Positions 29,156-35,895 of a DNA stretch of 36,451 bases are shown here, in pieces. Positions within the stretch are counted from its first letter, which is position 1. Each line of letters opens with the position of its first letter. The position numbers and the translations under genes were made by a program. Below the pieces are notes generated by a model, which worked only from the letters and a program-made list of their open reading frames with translations, had not been told where the DNA came from and made no database searches. Origin of the DNA: Croceibacterium_A sp039927815 (GTDB taxonomy: Bacteria; Pseudomonadota; Alphaproteobacteria; Sphingomonadales; Sphingomonadaceae); contig JBDSUJ010000004.1 in assembly GCA_039927815.1 (NCBI GenBank), positions 1 through 36,451 on the forward strand, given 5' to 3'.

Positions 29156-31014
29156 TCACATCGCTGCTGATCGCCAATCGGGGCGAGATCGCGTGCCGCA
29201 TAATCCGCACCGCGCGGGCGATGGGGATCAGGACGATCGCAGTCTATTCCGACGCGGATGCGAAGGCGCTGCACGTTCGTCAGGCGGACGAAGCGGTCCA
29301 TATCGGCGCCTCGCCGGCGACCGAAAGCTACTTGCGCGGCGACACGATCATCGCGGCCGCCAAGGCGACCGGAGCCGAGGCAATTCATCCCGGTTATGGG
29401 TTCCTGAGTGAGAACGCGGAGTTCGCCGAAGCGGTCATCGCAGCGGGGCTGGTGTGGGTCGGGGCGAGCGCGGCCAGCATCCGGGCGATGGGGCTGAAGG
29501 ACGCGGCCAAGACCCTGATGCAGGCCGCCGGAGTACCGGTCACGCCGGGCTATCTGGGCGTGGACCAGGACCCCGCGCGGCTGAAAAAGGAAGCCGATGC
29601 AATCGGTTATCCCGTGCTTATCAAAGCCGTCGCAGGCGGCGGCGGGAAGGGCATGCGCAAGGTCGACGCGGCCGCGGATTTCCTTTCCGCGCTTGAATCG
29701 TGCAAACGTGAAGCGAACTCGAGCTTTGCCAACGACCACGTCCTGCTGGAAAAATGGATCACTTCGCCGCGCCACATCGAAGTGCAGGTGTTCGGCGACA
29801 CGCACGGCAACGTGGTCCACTTGTTCGAACGCGATTGCAGCCTCCAGCGGCGCCACCAGAAGGTCATCGAGGAAGCGCCCGCGCCGGGCATGGACCCGGC
29901 CACCCGCGAGGCAATCTGCGGCGCTGCGGTGCGCGCGGCCAAGGCGGTCGATTACGTGGGCGCGGGCACCATCGAATTCATCGCCGACGCTTCGGACGGA
30001 CTCTCGGCCGACCGCATCTTCTTCATGGAGATGAACACCCGCCTGCAAGTCGAGCACCCGATAACCGAGGAGATCACCGGCGTCGATCTGGTCGAATGGC
30101 AGTTGCGCGTCGCAAGCGGGGAGCCGCTGCCCAAGCGCCAGGACGAACTCAGCATCCATGGCTGGGCGATGGAAGCGCGTCTCTACGCCGAGGACCCGGC
30201 CGCCGGGTTCCTCCCCAGCACGGGCCCGCTCGACCACTTCGAACTGGGCGAGGCCGGACGGATGGAAACCGGGGTCGAGGAAGGCGATGCGATCTCGCCT
30301 TTCTACGACCCGATGATCGCCAAGCTGGTGACCCACGCGGGGGACCGGAACGGCGCCATCGAGGCGCTCGCCGACATTCTCGATGAGGTCGAAGTGTGGC
30401 CGGTCAAAACCAACGCCGCGTTTCTGCTCAACTGCGTTCTCGACCCCGATTTCATCGCCGTGCGGATCGATACGGGACTGATCGCGCGCAAGCTGGAAAC
30501 GCTCGCCCCCGCGGTCCACGCGGACGAATTGATTGCGCGAGGTGCAGCTGTCATTGCGCTCGCCGGGGCGCACGAGGAATTTGGCGAGCTGGCGGGATTC
30601 CGCCTCAATGCCGCCCCGCAGGATACGCTGGTTCTGCTGGGTCCCGACGGTGCTAAGCGGGTGGGCGGTGCGGGTCCGTTCGCCGCAGTCAACGGCTTTG
30701 CAGATGGCGAGCGCGTGGTCGCGTTCTTCAAAGGCCAAAGCTACGAATTCGGCCTGACTGAGCGCCGTGCGGGCCACGCCTCCGCCGCCGACGGCGCGAT
30801 CCTCTCACCCATGCCCGGCAAGGTGATCGCGGTCGACGTCGCGGTGGGCGACATGGTGGTGAAGGGCCAGCGCCTGCTGGTGCTCGAGGCGATGAAGATG
30901 GAGCACGCGCTGACCGCGCCGTTCGACGGCACGGTGGCCGAGCTCAACACGCACCAAGGCGCGCAAGTCCAGGTCGAGGCGCTGCTGGCGCGAGTGGACA
31001 AGGCGCCCGAGTAA
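29152..31014 (+). CDS. Biotin-dependent acyl-CoA carboxylase alpha subunit, methylcrotonyl-CoA carboxylase type
   Basis: A 620-residue biotin carboxylase plus biotin carrier protein. It starts at GTG 29152 (GTGA overlap with crtB), giving ITSLLIANRGEIACRIIRTA. The ATP-grasp domain shows KAVAGGGGKGMR, then FERDCSLQRRHQKVIEEAPAPG and FFMEMNTRLQVEHPITEEITG (catalytic EMNxRLQVEH). The C-terminal biotinyl domain has VLEAMKMEHAL with biotinyl Lys582. DLVEWQLRVASGE favours the methylcrotonyl-CoA (leucine) or geranyl-CoA carboxylase alpha subunits over propionyl-CoA carboxylase. The beta (carboxyltransferase) subunit is absent from the window, which is unusual because mccA and mccB normally sit together. 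Coupling to crtB suggests co-expression with carotenoid genes. The subfamily call is less certain than the enzyme class. Confidence 0.88.
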   Translation: MITSLLIANRGEIACRIIRTARAMGIRTIAVYSDADAKALHVRQADEAVHIGASPATESYLRGDTIIAAAKATGAEAIHPGYGFLSENAEFAEAVIAAGLVWVGASAASIRAMGLKDAAKTLMQAAGVPVTPGYLGVDQDPARLKKEADAIGYPVLIKAVAGGGGKGMRKVDAAADFLSALESCKREANSSFANDHVLLEKWITSPRHIEVQVFGDTHGNVVHLFERDCSLQRRHQKVIEEAPAPGMDPATREAICGAAVRAAKAVDYVGAGTIEFIADASDGLSADRIFFMEMNTRLQVEHPITEEITGVDLVEWQLRVASGEPLPKRQDELSIHGWAMEARLYAEDPAAGFLPSTGPLDHFELGEAGRMETGVEEGDAISPFYDPMIAKLVTHAGDRNGAIEALADILDEVEVWPVKTNAAFLLNCVLDPDFIAVRIDTGLIARKLETLAPAVHADELIARGAAVIALAGAHEEFGELAGFRLNAAPQDTLVLLGPDGAKRVGGAGPFAAVNGFADGERVVAFFKGQSYEFGLTERRAGHASAADGAILSPMPGKVIAVDVAVGDMVVKGQRLLVLEAMKMEHALTAPFDGTVAELNTHQGAQVQVEALLARVDKAPE

Positions 31015-31035
31015 ATCCTCTGGCCGGAGAGGATT
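31014..31035 (+). terminator. Hairpin after the crt-LOG-mccA operon
   Basis: AATCCTCT (31014-31021) and AGAGGATT (31028-31035) pair perfectly over a 6-base GGCCGG loop that begins at the carboxylase stop codon. The following T-run is only two bases, so termination is plausible but weak. The next gene starts 55 bases later with its own ribosome binding site (GGGGAGAGGG). Confidence 0.4.
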
Positions 31036-31090
31036 GCTAAGCCCGCGCCGCTCCGCCACTCTCTCACGCAACAAGGGGAGAGGGTAGCCG

Positions 31091-32734
31091 ATGGCCACAG
31101 TCGCCGCCGCGCCGGACAGCGCCGAAACGCTGCCGCCGAGCCAGTTCAAGGTGATCGCCGCCAGTTCGCTCGGCACGGTGTTCGAGTGGTACGACTTCTA
31201 CCTCTACGGCCTGCTTGCCACCAACATCTCGGCCCAGTTCTTCTCGGGCGTCAACGAGAGCACCGGGTTCATCCTCGCACTGGCCGCGTTTGCCGCCGGG
31301 TTCGCGGTGCGGCCGTTCGGGGCGCTTGTGTTCGGGCGCGTGGGCGATCTGGTCGGGCGCAAGAACACCTTCCTCGTCACCATGTCGATCATGGGGGCGT
31401 CGACTTTCCTGGTCGGGCTGTTGCCGAGCTATGCCGCGATCGGCGTCGCCTCGCCGCTGCTGCTGGTCGCGCTGCGGCTGCTGCAGGGGCTCGCGATCGG
31501 CGGCGAATATGGCGGCGCGGCAGTCTATGTCGCCGAACACGCGCCCGACGGGAAACGCGGGTTCTATACCAGCTTCATCCAGACCAACTCGACGCTCGGG
31601 CTGTTCGCGGCGTTGCTGCTGGTGATCGCGATGCGCGCCACGATGGACTCCGCGGTGTTCGCGGCGTGGGGCTGGCGGGTGCCGTTCCTGCTGTCGGCGA
31701 TCCTGCTGGCGGTGTCGCTGTGGATCCGCATGCAGCTCAACGAAAGCCCGGTCTTCCAGCGCATGAAAGAGGAGGGCACGACTTCCAAGGCCCCGCTGAG
31801 CGAGGCGTTCGGCCAGTGGCGCAACTTGCGCTGGGGTTTGGTGGCGCTGTTCGGCGCGGTCGCCGGGCAGGCGGTGATCTGGTACGCGGCGCAGTTCTAC
31901 GCGCTGTTCTACCTCGAGAAAGTGCTCAAGGTCGACGCCACCACCACCGACCTCCTGATCGCGGGCGCGCTTGTCATCGGTACGCCGATGTACCTGTTGT
32001 TCGGCTGGCTGAGCGACAAGGTTGGGCGCAAGCGCGTGATCATGGCGGGCATGGCGCTGGGCGTGGTCTCGCTTTACCCGCTGTTCGTGGCGCTGACCCA
32101 TGCCGCCAACCCCGCGCTGGCCGATGCGCAGGCGCGCGCGCCGGTGACCGTCTACGCCAATCCCGCCACCTGCTCGGTTCAGTTCGATCCGATCGGCAAG
32201 ACCAAGTTCGACAAGACCGGGTGCGATATCGCCAAGGCGGCGCTGGCCAAGGCGGGGATCCCTTACGCCAACGAAGGCGGGACTTTCGGCAACCGGGCGG
32301 TGGTGGCGATCGGCGCGCAACGGATGGAGGTGGCGCCCGGCGCCGCGCCCGATATCGCTGCGGCGCTGGCTTCCGCGGGCTATCCCGCCAAGGCCGATCC
32401 GGCCGGGATCAACGGGCCGCTGGTGATCGCCATCCTGGTGGCGATGTTCGTGCCCGTGGCGATGACCTACGGCCCGCTCGCGGCGCTGCTGGTCGAGCTG
32501 TTCCCGGCGCGCATCCGCTACACCGCGCTCAGCCTGCCCTATCACATCGGCAACGGCTGGTTCGGCGGGTTCCTGCCGACCATCGCCTTCGCCATCGTCG
32601 CGGCGACCGGCAACATCTATGCCGGGCTGTGGTACCCGATCGGGATCGCGGCGCTGACGCTGGTGATCGGGCTGCTGTTCCTGCCCGAGACCTACCGGCG
32701 CGGGGTCGAACAGGGCGATCAGCCGCCGAGGTAG
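31091..32734 (+). CDS. MFS transporter, metabolite:H+ symporter (MHS) family, with a large loop insertion
   Basis: A 547-residue, 12-helix transporter. The start has SSLGTVFEWYDFYLYGLLA, the MHS hallmark of helix 1 (EWYDFxxYG). The MFS motif A region VFGRVGDLVGRKNTF follows, then RLLQGLAIGGEYGGAAVYVAEHAP and WRVPFLLSA. These place it with ProP/ShiA/KgtP-type symporters that import organic acids, betaines or shikimate. About residues 335-440 form an extra, mostly hydrophilic segment between late helices, absent from typical MHS members of about 430 residues. It contains two cysteines, Cys361 (ATCSVQFD) and Cys378 (TGCDIAK). Its 3' end overlaps the converging glpD by 16 bases. The substrate is unknown. 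ATG 31091 is supported by GGGGAGAGGG upstream. Confidence 0.88.
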   Translation: MATVAAAPDSAETLPPSQFKVIAASSLGTVFEWYDFYLYGLLATNISAQFFSGVNESTGFILALAAFAAGFAVRPFGALVFGRVGDLVGRKNTFLVTMSIMGASTFLVGLLPSYAAIGVASPLLLVALRLLQGLAIGGEYGGAAVYVAEHAPDGKRGFYTSFIQTNSTLGLFAALLLVIAMRATMDSAVFAAWGWRVPFLLSAILLAVSLWIRMQLNESPVFQRMKEEGTTSKAPLSEAFGQWRNLRWGLVALFGAVAGQAVIWYAAQFYALFYLEKVLKVDATTTDLLIAGALVIGTPMYLLFGWLSDKVGRKRVIMAGMALGVVSLYPLFVALTHAANPALADAQARAPVTVYANPATCSVQFDPIGKTKFDKTGCDIAKAALAKAGIPYANEGGTFGNRAVVAIGAQRMEVAPGAAPDIAAALASAGYPAKADPAGINGPLVIAILVAMFVPVAMTYGPLAALLVELFPARIRYTALSLPYHIGNGWFGGFLPTIAFAIVAATGNIYAGLWYPIGIAALTLVIGLLFLPETYRRGVEQGDQPPR

Positions 32735-34197
32735 CCTGTCACCTCGTCTCGTTCCGCTGCCGTCATGTGCAGCCCCAGCTTGCTGCGCCGCCACAGCACG
32801 TCCTCGGCGGTGCGGGCCCATTCAGCGGAGCGCAAGTAGTCGACCTCGGCTTGAGTCAGCCCAGCCCCGAAGCGCCGGCCAAGCTGGTCCCAGTTCGTCG
32901 CATCGCCAAGCCAGCGCGCCGCGCGGGTGCCGTAGGCGCGCGCGATGCGAGTGGCGTCGCGCTCGCTCAGGAACGGGCAGGCGCGGCGCATCGCGGCAAT
33001 CAGTTCGCCCTGGCTCTCCCTTGCAAAGTCGCCGCCGGGCAAGGGCGTGCCGCCGGTCCACGCCGTGCCCGGCCAGCCGAGCCGCTCGGCCAGCGCGTCG
33101 ACCGCTTCCTCGGCCAGCGCGCGATAGCTGGTGATCTTGCCGCCATAGACGCCGAGCAGCGGTGCGCCCTCGTCGGGCGCGCTCAGCGGCAGGTGAAAGC
33201 CGCGGCTCGCCGCCTCGGGCCTGCCGCTGCCGTCGTCGATCAGCGCGCGCACCCCGGCATAGCTGTGGACCACGTCGGTCGGCGCGATCGGCTGGGTGAA
33301 ATACTCGCTCGCCGCCGCGCACAGATAGGCGATTTCGTCCGCCCCGGCGGCCACCTCGAACGCGCGGGTCTCGTCGCGGTCGGTGGTGCCGATGAGGGTG
33401 AAGTCATCCTCGTACGGGATCGCGAACATGATCCGTTCGTCGCGCAACTGGAAGATGTAGGCGTACGGGTGGTCGAACAGCCGCCGCACCACGATGTGCG
33501 AACCGCGCACCCGGCGCACCGCGAAGTCGGGCGCGACCCCGCATAATTGTGCGACCGCGTCCGCCCCGGGCCCCCCGGCATTGACCAGCGCGCGCGCGGC
33601 GAACACGCCCGCCGGGGTTTCCACCCGCCACAGCTGGCCGTCACGCCGCGCCCGGGTGACGGGGCTGCGGGTGCGGATTTCGGCCCCGCGCTCGTGCGCG
33701 TCGAGCGCGTTGAGCACGACTAGCCGGGCATCGTCGACCCACCCGTCGGAATATTCGAATGCCCGCGCCATGCCGGGCTTGAGCGGCGTGCCCGCGGGGT
33801 GCTGTGCCAGGTCGATGCTGGCGGTCCCCGGCAGCGCGCCGGAGCCGCCTAAGTGGTCGTACAGGAACAGGCCGGCGCGCAGCATCCACGCCGGGCGCGT
33901 GCCGCCTGCGTCCCGGGGCACGACCGGCAGCACGAACCGCAGCGGGCGCACGATGTGCGGGGCGATCGTCCACAGCGTCTCGCGCTCGCCGAGCGCCTCG
34001 CGCACCAACGCGAACTCGTAGTGCTCGAGATAGCGCAGCCCGCCGTGGACCAGCTTGGTCGACGCGCTCGAGGTCCCGCCGGCGAGGTCACGCGCCTCGA
34101 GCAGCAGCACGCTCGCCCCGCGTCCGGCCGCATCGCGCGCGATCCCCGCTCCGTTGACCCCGCCGCCGATGACGATGAGGTCGAACGGGGCGCTCAT
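32719..34197 (-). CDS. glpD: Aerobic glycerol-3-phosphate dehydrogenase GlpD
   Basis: GlpD is an FAD enzyme at the inner face of the cytoplasmic membrane that oxidises sn-glycerol 3-phosphate to dihydroxyacetone phosphate, feeding electrons to quinone. The 492-residue protein has the FAD fold LIVIGGGVNGAGIARDAAGRG, then LAGGTSSASTKLVHGGLRYLE, the family signature. FAIPYEDDFTLIGTTDRD follows, then YAGVRALIDDG and GVYGGKITSYRALAEEAVD, and a C-terminal DAO-type domain (RTAEDVLWRRSKLGLHM). Length is normal. It starts one base after the stop of the upstream exporter gene, so both are on one transcript. It converges on the MHS gene with a 16-base tail overlap. Its product, DHAP, is also the likely currency of the aldolase/DhaKL operon. 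Confidence 0.95.
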   Translation of the reverse strand: MSAPFDLIVIGGGVNGAGIARDAAGRGASVLLLEARDLAGGTSSASTKLVHGGLRYLEHYEFALVREALGERETLWTIAPHIVRPLRFVLPVVPRDAGGTRPAWMLRAGLFLYDHLGGSGALPGTASIDLAQHPAGTPLKPGMARAFEYSDGWVDDARLVVLNALDAHERGAEIRTRSPVTRARRDGQLWRVETPAGVFAARALVNAGGPGADAVAQLCGVAPDFAVRRVRGSHIVVRRLFDHPYAYIFQLRDERIMFAIPYEDDFTLIGTTDRDETRAFEVAAGADEIAYLCAAASEYFTQPIAPTDVVHSYAGVRALIDDGSGRPEAASRGFHLPLSAPDEGAPLLGVYGGKITSYRALAEEAVDALAERLGWPGTAWTGGTPLPGGDFARESQGELIAAMRRACPFLSERDATRIARAYGTRAARWLGDATNWDQLGRRFGAGLTQAEVDYLRSAEWARTAEDVLWRRSKLGLHMTAAERDEVTGYLGG

Positions 34198-34198
34198 G

Positions 34199-35449
34199 TC
34201 ACGCGGTGGTTTTCGCTTTGGGCGGGTTGAGCCGCCGGAACAGCTTGCCCTTCTCGCTGTACATCACCAGCGCCAGCGCGGTGACGCTGCCGATCAGCAT
34301 CGCCAGCGCGAACGGGCGCGCGGTGCCGTCGTAAGCCTGGCCGATTGCCAATCCGACCAACGACGCGCCAAACATCCGCACGAATTGCTGGGCACTGCTG
34401 GCCGCGCCTGCAATCGCCCCGAACGGCTGCATGGCGATCGCGCCAAAATTGGAACCGAGAAAGCCCAGCAGCATCAGGTTGGTCGCCATCAGTGGGAGGA
34501 ACCAAACAATCTCGCCGTCGCGCGCATAAGCGGCCCAGACCTGGGCCAGGCTGACTGCGATGAACACCATTACCCCGGTGTGCGATACGCGCCGGGCGCC
34601 GAATCGTTCGACAATCCGGCTGTTTACGAGGTTCGAAACCGCCAGCATCGCCGCGGTGGCGCCGAACACAATCGGAAACCAGGCGCCCGCGTGAAAATGC
34701 TCGCCGATCAACTGCTGCGCGCTGTTGACGTACCCGAACACCCCGCCGATCAGCAGCGCCGTTCCAAGCACATAGCCGACCGCCGAACGGTTGAAGAACG
34801 CGGTCCCCATGTTGCGCGCGATGACCGGCAGATCGAGCGATTGGCGATCGTCGGGATCGAGAGTCTCGGGCAGCCGCAACCACACCCACAGCGCAGCCAG
34901 CAGCCCCATCCCGGTCAGTCCGACGAAAATCCACCGCCACCCGGCGACCAGCAGCACCGCCTGACCCAGGCTGGGCGCGATCACCGGAACGGTGATGAAA
35001 ACGGCGCTGACCAGGCTCATCATACGGGCCATCTGATCGCCTTCGAAGCGGTCGCGGATCACGGCGCTGGGCACCACGAACAGGCCGGCACTGGCCAGCC
35101 CCTGCAGCCCGCGCAGCACGAGCAGCACATCGAAATTCTGGACCGTCGCAATCATCGCCGAAATGGCGCAGTACCCGGCGAGCGACGCGAGCAGAACCGG
35201 CCTGCGGCCGAACCGGTCAGCCAGCGATCCGGGCAACAGGCTGCCGATGCCGCTGGCGAGCAGGTAAACCGAAATGATCAGCTGGCGGCGGTTACCCTGG
35301 TCCGCACCCAGGTCTTGTGCGATCTGGCCGATCGCGGGCAGCATGCCGTCGATCGTCAGCGCGTTGAGGCTCATCACCAACGCCGCCATCACAATCAGCT
35401 CGCGCTGGCCCAGGGTACGGGAATCGTGGCCGGATGCGGTAATCACCAT
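34199..35449 (-). CDS. MFS drug:H+ antiporter, Bcr/CflA type
   Basis: A 416-residue, 12-helix MFS protein of the DHA1 Bcr/CflA group. Helix 1 has ALVMSLNALTIDGMLPAIGQIAQDLG, a typical start, then SLLPGSLADRFGRRPVLL (MFS motif A) and LRGLQGLASAGLFVVPSAVIRD, PVIAPSLGQAVL (motif C-like GxxxGP variant, here APSLG). It probably exports drugs or metabolites by proton antiport; the substrate is unknown. The frame is open 141 bases further upstream, but that part translates a REP palindrome (IAIPAFAGMTGE, a well-known translated-REP sequence), so ATG 35449 is used. Its ribosome binding site is weak. It precedes glpD by a single base, which suggests coupling and an uncommon partnership of an exporter with glpD. 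Confidence 0.88.
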   Translation of the reverse strand: MVITASGHDSRTLGQRELIVMAALVMSLNALTIDGMLPAIGQIAQDLGADQGNRRQLIISVYLLASGIGSLLPGSLADRFGRRPVLLASLAGYCAISAMIATVQNFDVLLVLRGLQGLASAGLFVVPSAVIRDRFEGDQMARMMSLVSAVFITVPVIAPSLGQAVLLVAGWRWIFVGLTGMGLLAALWVWLRLPETLDPDDRQSLDLPVIARNMGTAFFNRSAVGYVLGTALLIGGVFGYVNSAQQLIGEHFHAGAWFPIVFGATAAMLAVSNLVNSRIVERFGARRVSHTGVMVFIAVSLAQVWAAYARDGEIVWFLPLMATNLMLLGFLGSNFGAIAMQPFGAIAGAASSAQQFVRMFGASLVGLAIGQAYDGTARPFALAMLIGSVTALALVMYSEKGKLFRRLNPPKAKTTA

Positions 35450-35498
35450 GTCGGGCGCCGTAGACTCGTGTTGCAGTGCAAACAACCGCTCACCCGTC

Positions 35499-35518
35499 AT
35501 CCCGGCGAAGGCCGGGAT
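35499..35518. repeat. REP palindrome (ATCCCGGC-GAAG-GCCGGGAT)
   Basis: A perfect 8-bp stem with a GAAG tetraloop, in the context CGTCATCCCGGCGAAGGCCG. This is, from memory, one of the most widespread dispersed REP units in alphaproteobacteria. It lies between the exporter gene and the remnant GIY-YIG gene. Confidence 0.85.
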
Positions 35519-35520
35519 CG

Positions 35521-35826
35521 CTATCGACCAGGCGCTGGGATCAGGTCCGCCCATTGTGGATTGGCGGCTTCGATCAAAGCGGCCTTCCATTCGCGACGCC
35601 AGTTCTTAAGCTGCTTCTCACGGCGAGTTGCTTAGTCGATGGTGGGATACTCTTCCGCGTGAACCAGGCGATTGAGGCCGTATTTTCGGCAGAATTGCGA
35701 ACCGAGACCGTTACGATGCTCCCATACGCGTCGCTCGATATCGGCGGTGACGCCAATGTAGAGTACGCCTTGTGGCTTGTTCGTCAGGATGTAGGTCCAG
35801 CCCCCGTGCACGATGAGTTTGAGCAT
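35521..35826 (-). pseudogene. GIY-YIG nuclease-domain protein, interrupted by TAA at codon 65
   Basis: ATG 35826 opens GGWTYILTNKPQGVLYIGVTADIERRVWEHRN, a clear GIY-YIG domain (YIL...YIG, then R-x-x-x-H). FCRKYGLNRLVHAEEYPTID follows and then TAA at 35632-35634. The same frame continues with ATRREKQLKNWRREWKAALIE and AANPQWADLIPAPGR to TAG at 35521-35523. The continuation is exactly the standard end of small UPF0213-like GIY-YIG proteins (xEAxxREKQLKxWxRxWKxxLIExxNPxW). The simplest event is GAA to TAA. The complete protein would be 101 residues, normal for this family of URI-like single-domain nucleases of uncertain role. The shortened 64-residue product would lack the C-terminal helix. The frame is also open upstream, antisense to dinB, but that is not coding. 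REP hairpins flank the gene on both sides. Confidence 0.85.
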
Positions 35827-35837
35827 GACCGAGAAAG

Positions 35838-35858
35838 GTCCCGGGTCAAGCCCGGGAC
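35838..35858. repeat. REP palindrome (GTCCCGGG-TCAAG-CCCGGGAC)
   Basis: A perfect 8-bp stem with a 5-base loop, followed by GACG. It lies in the divergent gap between the GIY-YIG gene and dinB. It is a second, different REP type from that at 35499-35518. Confidence 0.8.
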
Positions 35859-35895
35859 GACGGGGTTTTCGGACGAAGCCGGCCGCGAGGACTCG

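Noticed and set aside
28891..30777. 628-codon minus-strand open frame opposite the carboxylase gene
   Set aside because: Antisense shadow; the plus strand has the biotin carboxylase and biotinyl motifs.
31064..32821. 585-codon minus-strand open frame opposite the MHS transporter
   Set aside because: Gln/Arg/His-rich antisense translation without domains.
35450..35590. N-terminal extension of the exporter
   Set aside because: It translates a REP palindrome (IAIPAFAGMTGE), a common annotation artefact; ATG 35449 gives the normal length.
34055..35635. 526-codon plus-strand open frame opposite the exporter
   Set aside because: Antisense shadow of a 12-helix protein.
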